Shown here piece by piece: positions 17,352 to 24,648 of a stretch of 61,427 bases of DNA (the stretch's first letter is position 1; the number at the start of each line of letters is the position of its first letter). This DNA is from CAZKJL01 sp964611095. Its GTDB lineage: Bacteria; Patescibacteriota; Gracilibacteria; Peribacterales; Peribacteraceae. The notes under the pieces were generated by a model. It was not told where the DNA came from. It saw only the letters and a program-made list of their open reading frames with translations, and searched no databases. The translations under genes and the position numbers were made by a program. Location: contig CAZSWJ010000004.1 of NCBI GenBank assembly GCA_964611095.1, positions 1-61,427 of the forward strand. Direction: 5' to 3'.

Positions 17352-17404
17352 GAATCGTTGGAATCGTTGGATTCCTTGGTTTCTTTGGTTGCCTTGGTTT
17401 CCTG
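17351..17404. repeat. 9-base tandem repeat array
   Basis: Six units in register: GGAATCGTT twice, GGATTCCTT, GGTTTCTTT, GGTTGCCTT, GGTTTCCTG. It fills the spacer between rmlA and the convergent Hcp-like gene. Confidence 0.85.
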
Positions 17405-17407
17405 CTT

Positions 17408-18031
17408 TTAATACCCGACTGACTTCCCCGTGCGCTGATCCCAGCCCGCTTTGACGGATGCCCCTCCTCCTTCGGGCAGGTACTCCACTTCGATTTTGGC
17501 GGGACTGAGCGTGATCTGATCCGTGACACCGTCACCGTGAACGTTGCCCACGGTCTGGAAGCTCGTGATCGTCGCATCGGTGAGAATCCATTTGAGACTG
17601 TCGACGTCGCTGCCCGTGCGGCGAACCGAGAGGACGGCGCGCGGGATCTTGAGTCCGCCCGCGGAATACAGGAAAAGACGCGGTGACACTTTGCTGGCAG
17701 GCATCGTGATCTTCATGCCCTCCATGACGGGACGAGTGGCTCCGACTCCGCGCGTTTCACCCCATGCAAACGAATCGATCTCGATTTCGTTCTTGTGCTT
17801 CTGATCCGCTGAATCTCCGGCGATGGTGTCGAGCTTCAGGAACATTTCGTATGACGCATTTCCCGATGTCGCGGCAACGGCGGTGAGAATGCCGATGGAC
17901 GCCTCGCTGTGACGCGTTTGTTTCTCCGACATGGCGGCAACCATGTACGACAGAAGTGCCACTGCGGCGAGTGCCGCGGCGAGATACTGTTTTCTGGAAG
18001 ACAAGATGGGGTGTGCGTGAGAGTGGCTCAT
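17408..18031 (-). CDS. Hcp-family (type VI tube-like) protein with N-terminal membrane/secretion segment
   Basis: A 207-residue protein. After a hydrophobic segment at about residues 17-35 (AAALAAVALLSYMVAAM), the body follows the Hcp pattern: MFLKLDTIAGDSADQKHKNE, then IEIDSFAWGETRG, SPRLFLYSAGGLKIPRAVLSV, LTDATITSFQTVG and ITLSPAKIEVEYLPEGGG. Known Hcp proteins form hexameric rings of the T6SS tube and lack a signal peptide. This one has one, and no other T6SS gene is present, so an exported surface role is more likely. The ATG at 18031 is preferred to 18094. A TACGAT box lies 30 bases further upstream. Confidence 0.75.
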   Translation of the reverse strand: MSHSHAHPILSSRKQYLAAALAAVALLSYMVAAMSEKQTRHSEASIGILTAVAATSGNASYEMFLKLDTIAGDSADQKHKNEIEIDSFAWGETRGVGATRPVMEGMKITMPASKVSPRLFLYSAGGLKIPRAVLSVRRTGSDVDSLKWILTDATITSFQTVGNVHGDGVTDQITLSPAKIEVEYLPEGGGASVKAGWDQRTGKSVGY

Positions 18032-18126
18032 GACGTGGAAGCGGAAAGATCGGAAGTCATCGTACCGCGATCGGCCCGCGAATGCAGCGTGCAAGCGTGC
18101 AAAGGGGGTCGCCTGTCAACATGCGG

Positions 18127-18132
18127 TACTAT
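18127..18132 (+). promoter_or_regulatory. -10 element TACTAT of idi
   Basis: TACTAT ends 7 bases before the ATG at 18140 and overlaps an earlier in-frame ATG at 18131. The earlier ATG would fall inside the promoter, so 18140 is the likely start. Confidence 0.6.
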
Positions 18133-18139
18133 GGAAGCG

Positions 18140-18664
18140 ATGACACGAACCGTCACCCTCGTCGATGAAGCCGGAACGCCGATCGGCGAAGCCGACATCC
18201 TGGCCGCGCATACCGGCGAGGGGAAATTGCACCGCGCATTCTCGGTCTTCGTGTTCACACCGGATTTCAAAAAGACGATGATTCAACAACGCAGTGTCAA
18301 AAAAATGTTGTGGGCCGGCTCGTGGGCAAATACGTGTTGCAGTCACCCGTTCTCGGGCGAGAGCGCCGTTGCGGCGGGGCAACGGAGACTGAAGGAAGAA
18401 CTCGGCTTCACGTGTGACCTGAAAGAAGGAAAACAGTTTGTGTACCGCGCACGCGATCCGAACGGCAATGGAGTGGAGCACGAACACGACACGATTCTCA
18501 TTGGAACAATGCTAGAATCGTCACCCGTCGTACCGAACCCCGATGAAGTGTCGGAGTGGAAGTGGATATCGATCGACGCACTGCAAAAAGATTTGAAAGC
18601 GAACCCCGACGCCTACACACCCTGGCTCCACATCGGACTACCTCTCGCACTCCCCCATGCCTGA
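18140..18664 (+). CDS. idi: Isopentenyl-diphosphate delta-isomerase, type I
   Basis: A 174-residue Nudix-fold enzyme that should interconvert IPP and DMAPP. It shows LHRAFSVFVF, the catalytic-cysteine block NTCCSHP (about 64-70), the degenerate Nudix helix AAGQRRLKEELGF, and EHEHDTILIG with the metal-binding acidic residues. It begins the isoprenoid cluster. Its last 8 bases overlap the start of uppS, which links DMAPP supply to polyprenol synthesis. Confidence 0.93.
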   Translation: MTRTVTLVDEAGTPIGEADILAAHTGEGKLHRAFSVFVFTPDFKKTMIQQRSVKKMLWAGSWANTCCSHPFSGESAVAAGQRRLKEELGFTCDLKEGKQFVYRARDPNGNGVEHEHDTILIGTMLESSPVVPNPDEVSEWKWISIDALQKDLKANPDAYTPWLHIGLPLALPHA

Positions 18665-19358
18665 CAAGCCTCTCCACCTGGCCATCATCCCCGACGGCAA
18701 CCGTCGCTGGGCCCGCGAGCACAAATTCGCGCACGTCTGGAAAGGCCACGAACGCGCCGTGGAAAACTTCCGCACGCTCACCGATTGGTGCCGCAAGGAC
18801 CCACGTGTGAACGTGCTCACGGTGTGGTGCTTTTCGACGGAGAACTGGAAACGCGACCCCAAGGAAATCGAGGAGCTCATGAAGATGCTCGAGAGTTACC
18901 TGAAGAAGGAGGCGCACGGACTCGTGGAAAACAACACGCGCTTCGTGCACTCGGGTCGGCGCGACCGATTGCCGACGTCACTCATGAAGGTGATCGAAGA
19001 AACCGAAGCCATGACGAAAGACATGACCGGATTCACGCTGCACCTCGCCGTGGACTACGGCGGCAAAGATGAAGTCACTCGTGCGGTGAATAAGCTACTC
19101 GCCACTCGCCAACCGCTACCCGCCGGTTCGGCGTTCACGGAAAATGATCTGCGATCGGCAATGGATCACCCCGAACTCGCCGACATCGATGTGATTTTGC
19201 GGTCGTCGGGCGAGCAGCGCACGAGCAACTTCTTCCTGTTCCAGGCCGCGTACGCCGAATGGGTGTTCAGCCCCAAGCACTTCCCTGACATCGGCACCGC
19301 CGATCTGGACGCCGCCATCGTGGAATACGAACGCAGGAAACGCCGCTTCGGCGGTTAA
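18657..19358 (+). CDS. uppS: Polyprenyl (undecaprenyl) diphosphate synthase with in-frame repeat insert
   Basis: A 233-residue cis-prenyltransferase that elongates an allylic diphosphate with IPP to the lipid carrier for cell wall and polysaccharide synthesis. Evidence is HLAIIPDGNRRWA (catalytic Asp of DGN), the FSTENWKR block and the C-terminal RSSGEQRTSNFFLFQAAYAE, the usual RTSGE.R.SNFLLWQ.AYAE. Residues about 147-157 (LATRQPLPAGS) are encoded by a 7-base repeat array that extends a surface region between NKLL and the FTEND helix. No farnesyl diphosphate synthase gene is in the window. Confidence 0.92.
   Translation: MPDKPLHLAIIPDGNRRWAREHKFAHVWKGHERAVENFRTLTDWCRKDPRVNVLTVWCFSTENWKRDPKEIEELMKMLESYLKKEAHGLVENNTRFVHSGRRDRLPTSLMKVIEETEAMTKDMTGFTLHLAVDYGGKDEVTRAVNKLLATRQPLPAGSAFTENDLRSAMDHPELADIDVILRSSGEQRTSNFFLFQAAYAEWVFSPKHFPDIGTADLDAAIVEYERRKRRFGG
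19095..19126. repeat. 7-base tandem repeat array inside uppS
   Basis: Units CTACTCG, CCACTCG, CCAACCG, CTACCCG, CCGG, in frame in uppS. It is the same family as the intergenic arrays. Confidence 0.8.
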
Positions 19359-19362
19359 ACGC

Positions 19363-20157
19363 ATGAGCACCCAAACCGCGTCCGCCTGCGGCAAAATCAT
19401 CCTCTCGGGCGAGTACGCCGTGCTCTTCGGATACCCGGGCCTCGCATTGCCGTCGAAAGAGCGAATCACCGTCACGTGGGTCGACGATCCGAAGCAGAAA
19501 ACACCCGCCATCGTGTGGAAGAACATCGAGACGCACCGCGCATGGGACACATACGTCGAAGAAATTCTGAAAGAACTCGCTCCGCGCACGAAAGATCTGC
19601 ACGGCACGCTCGAAATTGCTTCCGATATTCCGCTCGGCAAAGGCATGGGCTCATCGACCGCGCTCATCATCGCCATGTGCCGATGTTTCCTCGGACCCAC
19701 GTGCGGAAAAATGGCAAGATCCATCGAAGACGTGATGAACCCCGGCCACAGCGGCATCGACTTCGCGGTGATCATGGAGGAAGCACCCATTTTGTATAAA
19801 AAGAATGAGATGCCCGCGATGATCACGTTGCCCGCTGATGTGCTGAAGGGTTGCAGACTCATCGATACCGGCACGCCGAATGAGCCGACGAAGGAACTCG
19901 TGGCGTGGGTGAAGTCGCGTGAAGGCAAACTGAAAGACGCACTCGACGTCATCGGCGGATGCACGGACAGAATTCTAAAAGGTGAGGATCTTAAAACCGT
20001 GATGCGCGACCATCACCGCGCACAGGTGCGGCTGGGAGTCGTGCCCGAAGCGGCACAAGCCGTGATCGCGGAAGCGGAAGCAAAGGGCGGTGCCGCCAAA
20101 GTGATCGGCGCAGGCGGTAAAACGGGCGGAGGGGGCATGGTGCTCGTTCTCGCATAG
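19363..20157 (+). CDS. mvk: Mevalonate kinase (GHMP family)
   Basis: A 264-residue GHMP kinase, slightly short for the family, that should phosphorylate mevalonate at C5. Motif 1 is CGKIILSGEYAVLFGYPGLA, motif 2 is IPLGKGMGSSTALIIAM, and GHSGIDFAVI holds the catalytic-aspartate SGID typical of mevalonate kinases. Motif 3 is GAGGKTGGGGMVLVL at the C-terminus. It starts 4 bases after uppS and is followed by the decarboxylase. A phosphomevalonate kinase (also GHMP) usually has a different motif 1, so mevalonate kinase is preferred; galactokinase-like activity is unlikely here. Confidence 0.83.
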   Translation: MSTQTASACGKIILSGEYAVLFGYPGLALPSKERITVTWVDDPKQKTPAIVWKNIETHRAWDTYVEEILKELAPRTKDLHGTLEIASDIPLGKGMGSSTALIIAMCRCFLGPTCGKMARSIEDVMNPGHSGIDFAVIMEEAPILYKKNEMPAMITLPADVLKGCRLIDTGTPNEPTKELVAWVKSREGKLKDALDVIGGCTDRILKGEDLKTVMRDHHRAQVRLGVVPEAAQAVIAEAEAKGGAAKVIGAGGKTGGGGMVLVLA

Positions 20158-20162
20158 TCGGG

Positions 20163-20168
20163 TATACT
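20163..20168 (+). promoter_or_regulatory. -10 element TATACT of the decarboxylase gene
   Basis: TATACT ends 8 bases before the ATG at 20177, giving an internal leaderless promoter within the isoprenoid cluster. Confidence 0.6.
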
Positions 20169-20176
20169 GCCCCTTC

Positions 20177-21151
20177 ATGATCAAGGCGGTCTCCACTCCC
20201 AACATCGCGCTCATCAAGTACTGGGGCAACCGAGACGAGAGGTTGCGCCTTCCCGCCGCAGACTCTTTGTCGATGACGCTCGATGCGCCGTCGGTGGAAG
20301 TATCGATGGACGATGCCGTGAGATTTTCTCTCTCGTCGTACGAAGCCGACGGTTCACAAAAAAGCTTGAGCGCCGTGCAGATCGAGAGGTGCGAGACGCA
20401 TCTCAAGTTGATGGACATCGAACTCGAGCGACTCGGCCACGGCACGCAGAAACATTCCACGAAGATCGAAATCCATTCGCACATTCCCGCAGGCATCGGA
20501 CTTGCGTCCTCGGCAGCCGTGTTCAGTGCGGTCGCGAAGGCGTACGCCGGACTCCGAGCACCCTCTCTCTCCGACTCCGACGTCAGCAGCTTGGCGCGAC
20601 TCGGTTCCGGATCCGCTGCACGCAGCATTTTCGGAGGTTTCACGGCACTCTGGACCAAGACGGGGCAAGCGGAACAAATCGCCGATGAAAAACACTGGCG
20701 CTTGCACGACGTCGTTCTCGTTCCGAGTGCGACCCATAAAAAAGTGGGGTCGACCGAGGGTCATGCGTCGGCGCACACCAGCCCGCTGCTACAAGCGCGC
20801 CTCAAAGAAATTCCGCGCCGCATGGAAGAATGCATGAACGCCATCAGCACGAAAGATTTTGAGAAGCTCCAACATGTGAGCGAAGAAGACGCGCTCGACA
20901 TGCACGCCGTGATGCGCGCCCAAACACCGTCACTCGATTATTTGAGCGATGAGACGCATCGCATTCTCCGAGAAATCGAAGACATCAGAAAAAACGAGCA
21001 CCTGGAAGTGCTCTACACCATGGACGCCGGTCCGACGGTACACCTCATCTGTACCGATGCGGCACTTCCTCGCATGAAGGCCTACGCGGAGACGCAGAAA
21101 GGCTGCACCGTTTTTGCCACGACCATCGGAAATGGCTCACGAATACTCTAG
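20177..21151 (+). CDS. mvaD: Mevalonate diphosphate or phosphate decarboxylase (GHMP family)
   Basis: A 324-residue decarboxylase. Evidence is STPNIALIKYWGNRD, DSLSMTLDAPSVEVS, IPAGIGLASSAAVFSA, the GSGSAARSIFGGFTALW block and YTMDAGPTVHLI with the catalytic aspartate. In classical diphosphomevalonate decarboxylases the first motif is KYWGKRD, where the lysine contacts the diphosphate; here it is asparagine. My recollection is that Chloroflexi homologues, one of which was shown to act on mevalonate 5-phosphate, share the KYWGN form. The substrate is therefore open: mevalonate diphosphate (giving IPP) or mevalonate phosphate (giving isopentenyl phosphate). Confidence 0.85.
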   Translation: MIKAVSTPNIALIKYWGNRDERLRLPAADSLSMTLDAPSVEVSMDDAVRFSLSSYEADGSQKSLSAVQIERCETHLKLMDIELERLGHGTQKHSTKIEIHSHIPAGIGLASSAAVFSAVAKAYAGLRAPSLSDSDVSSLARLGSGSAARSIFGGFTALWTKTGQAEQIADEKHWRLHDVVLVPSATHKKVGSTEGHASAHTSPLLQARLKEIPRRMEECMNAISTKDFEKLQHVSEEDALDMHAVMRAQTPSLDYLSDETHRILREIEDIRKNEHLEVLYTMDAGPTVHLICTDAALPRMKAYAETQKGCTVFATTIGNGSRIL

Positions 21152-21154
21152 ACT
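21149..21154 (+). promoter_or_regulatory. -10 element TAGACT of HMG-CoA reductase
   Basis: TAGACT ends 8 bases before the ATG at 21163. Its TAG is the stop codon of the decarboxylase gene. Confidence 0.5.
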
Positions 21155-21162
21155 CCTCGCAC

Positions 21163-22329
21163 ATGGACCTTCGAAACCTCCCCGAACAGCTCTCCTCGTT
21201 CCAGCGCATCAATCAGCGCAGGACGCTCATTGAAAAAACGCTCGCTCTGGATTTGGAAGCGCTGCAGGTGAACGAGAAATTCATCGGCGATGCCGAAAAG
21301 AAAAACTGCGAACAGATGTTCGGCTCGGTGCCGATCCCGGTGGGCCATGCGGGTCCGCTCAAGATGGCATTTTCCAACAGCGTCGTGAGCGACGTGCATC
21401 TGCCGCTCGCCACGACCGAGGGTGCGCTGGTCGCGAGCGTGAACCGCGGATGCAAAGCGGCATCGGTCGCCGGCATCACCATCTCCAAGTCCGTCGATCA
21501 CGGCATCACGCGCTCCATCGCCTTCCGCGCCGCGTCCTCGACGCGCGTGCAGGAGCTCGTGGACCTCATCCGCAAGCGCGAAACGGAGTGGAAAGCCGCG
21601 GGACATGGGACGAGCGCGCATCTCAAGCTCCTGGGCTACGACATCGACATTCAGAAACAGTACGTGTTCCTCACGATCGCCGCCGATACCGACGAAGCCA
21701 TGGGCATGAACATGGTGACGCTTGCGGCGCAGGCCATCGCGGACTGGATCGTCTCCAAGACCGAAGGCGTGAAGTGCATCACCGTCGCGGGCAACGTCGA
21801 CAGCGACAAAAAGCCGAGCAAACGCACGCACCAACGCGGCCGCGGCTACGAAGTCATCGCATCCGTGACGCTCTCGAAGGAAACGATCACGGAAATTCTC
21901 AAGAGCACGCCCGCCGACATGGCGGCGGTCGCCAAAGCCAAGCTGGATGCCGGCTCGGAGCTCGCCGGAGCCATCGGAAAAAATTTGCATGCGGCGAACA
22001 TCGTCGCGGCGCTGTACCTCGCGACGGGCCAAGATGCGGCGCACGTCGTCGAAGGCTCGCTCGCCGACACGACGGTGGAAGAGACGGCATCGGGCCTCAA
22101 AATTTCCGTGCGCTTGCCCGCGATTCTCGTGGGAGTGCGCGGCGGCGGAACGGCGCTGCCCGCGCAGACGCAGTGCAGGAACATTCTCCTGAAGAACAAA
22201 TCGAACATGCCGGCCAAAAAGCAGCTCGCCGAAGCGGTGGCCGCCGCGGTGCTTGCGGGTGAAATCTCGCTCCTCGCCGCACAGGCCGCAGGGCAGCTGG
22301 CGAAGGCACACAAGGAACTGGGACGATAA
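21163..22329 (+). CDS. hmgA: Hydroxymethylglutaryl-CoA reductase
   Basis: A 388-residue enzyme reducing HMG-CoA to mevalonate. It carries VPIPVGHAGPLK, LATTEGALVASVNRG (catalytic Glu), DEAMGMNMVT, the GNVDSDKKPS loop (catalytic Lys), ATGQDAAHVVEGS (catalytic Asp) and a C-terminal histidine in LAKAHKELG. The DKKP loop and overall order match the NADPH-using class I (eukaryote/archaeal) form rather than the bacterial class II form. It is followed by a 7-base repeat array and then HMG-CoA synthase. Confidence 0.93.
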   Translation: MDLRNLPEQLSSFQRINQRRTLIEKTLALDLEALQVNEKFIGDAEKKNCEQMFGSVPIPVGHAGPLKMAFSNSVVSDVHLPLATTEGALVASVNRGCKAASVAGITISKSVDHGITRSIAFRAASSTRVQELVDLIRKRETEWKAAGHGTSAHLKLLGYDIDIQKQYVFLTIAADTDEAMGMNMVTLAAQAIADWIVSKTEGVKCITVAGNVDSDKKPSKRTHQRGRGYEVIASVTLSKETITEILKSTPADMAAVAKAKLDAGSELAGAIGKNLHAANIVAALYLATGQDAAHVVEGSLADTTVEETASGLKISVRLPAILVGVRGGGTALPAQTQCRNILLKNKSNMPAKKQLAEAVAAAVLAGEISLLAAQAAGQLAKAHKELGR

Positions 22330-22330
22330 C

Positions 22331-22365
22331 CTACCCGCCAACCGCTACCCGCTACCCGCCCGTCG
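22331..22365. repeat. 7-base tandem repeat array
   Basis: Units CTACCCG, CCAACCG, CTACCCG, CTACCCG, CCCGTCG between HMG-CoA reductase and synthase, directly before a TATACT promoter element. Confidence 0.85.
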
Positions 22366-22368
22366 AGT

Positions 22369-22374
22369 TATACT
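22369..22374 (+). promoter_or_regulatory. -10 element TATACT of HMG-CoA synthase
   Basis: TATACT ends 10 bases before the ATG at 22385. Confidence 0.6.
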
Positions 22375-22384
22375 TCCGTCTCTC

Positions 22385-23416
22385 ATGAAATCAGCCATCC
22401 TCTCTTTCGGCCGCTACATTCCGTCGTCGCGCATCGAATCCAAAACGATCGCGGCGCATTGGAAGCGCGGCACCGAACAAGCCGACGGACTCGGCATCGT
22501 GGAGAAGTCCGTGCCCGCCGCCGATGAAGATGCATTCACGCTCGCGTGGGAAGCGGGCAAGCAGGCGCTCGAAACCGGAAACATCGATTCGAAATCGATC
22601 GAAGCGGTCTTCGTGGGATCCGAGAGTCACCCGTACGCCGTGAAGCCGACGAGCGGCATGCTCGTGAGCGCGCTGCAGCTCAACCCGTTCTGCCGCGCCG
22701 CCGATTTGGAATTCGCCTGCAAGGCCGGAACCGCCGCCATTCAAATCGTGTCGGCGATGGCCGAGAGCAAGCAGATCAAACTCGGCATTGCCGTCGGTAG
22801 CGACACGGCCCAGAGCAAGCCCGGCGACGCGCTGGAGTACTCCGCCGCAGCGGGTGCCGCCGCATTCGTCATCGGACTACCCACGAAAAAGGAACCGGGG
22901 ATCTGCTCCATCGATGCGACGCTCTCGTACACCACCGACACGCCCGACTTCTGGCGCGGTGCGGGTGACAAGTACCCGTCGCACGCAGGACGTTTTACGG
23001 GTGAGCCTGCATATTTCCATCACATCGAAACCACGGCGAAGAAAATGCTGGAGGTGACGAAGCTCGCGCCCGCGGATTTCGATCACGTCGTGCTCCACAT
23101 GCCGAACGCAAAGTTCCCGCTGCAAGCGGCGAAGAAGCTCGGCTTCACCGACGCACAGCTCAAAGCAGGGTTCATCGTCCCGACGGTGGGCAACACCTAC
23201 AGCGCCTGCTCGCCGCTCGGACTCACGTTCGTCTTGGAACAAGCAAAGAAGGACCAGAAAATCTTGGTCGTTTCCTACGGTTCCGGCTCAGGTTCCGATG
23301 CGTTCGTGCTGACGATGCTCCGCGACGGCGTGGCCCTGCCTCCCCGCAGCGGCCAAACGGACACAAAGAAGCTCAGTTATGGCGAATACTTGCAGTCGGC
23401 CAAGGTACTTGCATAA
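22385..23416 (+). CDS. mvaS: Hydroxymethylglutaryl-CoA synthase, archaeal type
   Basis: A 343-residue thiolase-fold enzyme that condenses acetyl-CoA with acetoacetyl-CoA. Evidence is AILSFGRYIPSSRI, ESHPYAVKPTSG, the nucleophilic cysteine in LEFACKAGTAAIQ, VLHMPNAKFP with the catalytic histidine, and VGNTYSACSPLGL. The short length and the LEFACKAGT block match archaeal HMG-CoA synthases, which in studied archaea form one complex with an acetoacetyl-CoA thiolase and a DUF35 protein. Both partners are encoded by the next two genes. Confidence 0.92.
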   Translation: MKSAILSFGRYIPSSRIESKTIAAHWKRGTEQADGLGIVEKSVPAADEDAFTLAWEAGKQALETGNIDSKSIEAVFVGSESHPYAVKPTSGMLVSALQLNPFCRAADLEFACKAGTAAIQIVSAMAESKQIKLGIAVGSDTAQSKPGDALEYSAAAGAAAFVIGLPTKKEPGICSIDATLSYTTDTPDFWRGAGDKYPSHAGRFTGEPAYFHHIETTAKKMLEVTKLAPADFDHVVLHMPNAKFPLQAAKKLGFTDAQLKAGFIVPTVGNTYSACSPLGLTFVLEQAKKDQKILVVSYGSGSGSDAFVLTMLRDGVALPPRSGQTDTKKLSYGEYLQSAKVLA

Positions 23417-23463
23417 ATAAGTATTTTATTTTTTGAATATATAAAGTGAGGGGGTGTTTCCGC

Positions 23464-23469
23464 TACACT
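23464..23469 (+). promoter_or_regulatory. -10 element TACACT of the thiolase gene
   Basis: TACACT lies 14 bases before the ATG at 23484, after an unusually AT-rich stretch (23417-23447). A short leader of about 7 bases is expected. Confidence 0.45.
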
Positions 23470-23483
23470 TTCCCGGTTCATCT

Positions 23484-24626
23484 ATGCGCGAATCCGTCTA
23501 CGTCCTCGGTGGAGCTCAAACCAAGTTTGGCGAGCTCTGGAATTCGTCACTGTCGAGCATGATCAGCAACGTCGTGGACGGTGCCATCGCATCGACGGGC
23601 ATGTTGCCGACGGACATCGACATGATCGTCATCGGCAACATGGTCGGTGGCGAAACGGCCGAGCAAGCGCACCTCGGAACGCTGTGCAGCAGCATGCTCC
23701 CCCACCGTCCGCCGTCACTCCGCGTGGAAGCTGCGTGCGCATCGGGTGGGCTCGCCGTGCACACGGCGTGCGCGTTCCTGGAGAGCGGCAAAGCCGAGAC
23801 GATTCTGGTGATCGGTGCCGAGAAACTCACCGACGTCGCGGGTGATATCGTCACGAGCGCGCTCATGCGCGCCGCCGACGCCGAGAAAGACTCCCCTTCC
23901 GGACTCACGTTCCCCTCGATCTTCGCACTGACCGCCACGGCCTACATGCACGAGCACGGACTGAGCCGCGATGACCTGAGTTTGGTCTCGGCCGCCACGC
24001 ACCGCGCGGCGGTCAAGAACCCCTACGCCCAATTTCGCAAAGAAATCCCCGCACACGTCATCTCGAAGAGTCCGCTCATCGCCGATCCGCTCCGCCTCCT
24101 GGACTGTTCGCCGATCTCGGACGGTGCCGCCGCGCTCATCCTTTCCACGAAAAAAGAATCTGGCGTTCGCATCGCCGCATCGCAGCTGGCGAGCGACTCA
24201 CTCAGCCTCGCCGACAGGCACAGTCTCACGTCGTTCTCCTGCACGCGCAGCGCATTTGCAAACGCGCTCAAGGAAGCGGGCTGGAAGAAGAACGACATCG
24301 ACTGCATGGAACTCCACGACTGCTTCAGCATCGCGACGCTCATCCACTTGGAAGACTTGGGCTTCGCCGACGCGGGCGACGCCATCCGCATTTTCAAGCA
24401 GGGCGACGCCGATGTGGACGGCACGCTGCCGCTCAACACGAGCGGCGGACTCAAGGCCTGCGGGCACCCCATCGGAGCCACGGGCGTGAAGCAAGTCCTG
24501 GACTGCTACAAACAACTGACGAATACCGCGAGCAACCAAGTCGAGAAAGCCACCCGCGCCATGGCCCACAACTTGGGCGGCGTCGGCGCCACGTGCACCA
24601 TTCACCTCCTTGAATCTACTCGCTAA
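23484..24626 (+). CDS. Acetyl-CoA acetyltransferase (thiolase), archaeal type
   Basis: A 380-residue thiolase that should form acetoacetyl-CoA. It shows VEAACASGGLAVHTAC (nucleophilic Cys), MELHDCFSIATLIHLE (the SCP-x/archaeal HDCF version of the His site) and LKACGHPIGATGVKQ (catalytic His/Cys region). The HDCF type is the form that pairs with HMG-CoA synthase and DUF35 in archaea. Its last codons (ESTR, stop TAA) run into a 7-base repeat array. The start at 23484 is preferred; 23454 adds residues upstream of the fold. Confidence 0.9.
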   Translation: MRESVYVLGGAQTKFGELWNSSLSSMISNVVDGAIASTGMLPTDIDMIVIGNMVGGETAEQAHLGTLCSSMLPHRPPSLRVEAACASGGLAVHTACAFLESGKAETILVIGAEKLTDVAGDIVTSALMRAADAEKDSPSGLTFPSIFALTATAYMHEHGLSRDDLSLVSAATHRAAVKNPYAQFRKEIPAHVISKSPLIADPLRLLDCSPISDGAAALILSTKKESGVRIAASQLASDSLSLADRHSLTSFSCTRSAFANALKEAGWKKNDIDCMELHDCFSIATLIHLEDLGFADAGDAIRIFKQGDADVDGTLPLNTSGGLKACGHPIGATGVKQVLDCYKQLTNTASNQVEKATRAMAHNLGGVGATCTIHLLESTR

Positions 24627-24648
24627 CCGCCACTCGCTACCCGCTCAC
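24617..24648. repeat. 7-base tandem repeat array
   Basis: Units CTACTCG, CTAACCG, CCACTCG, CTACCCG, CTCAC. It supplies the stop codon of the thiolase and runs up to the ATG of the next gene. Confidence 0.85.

Noticed and set aside
18657..19358. Frameshift or pseudogene in uppS caused by the repeat insert
   Set aside because: The insert keeps the frame and all catalytic blocks are present on both sides.
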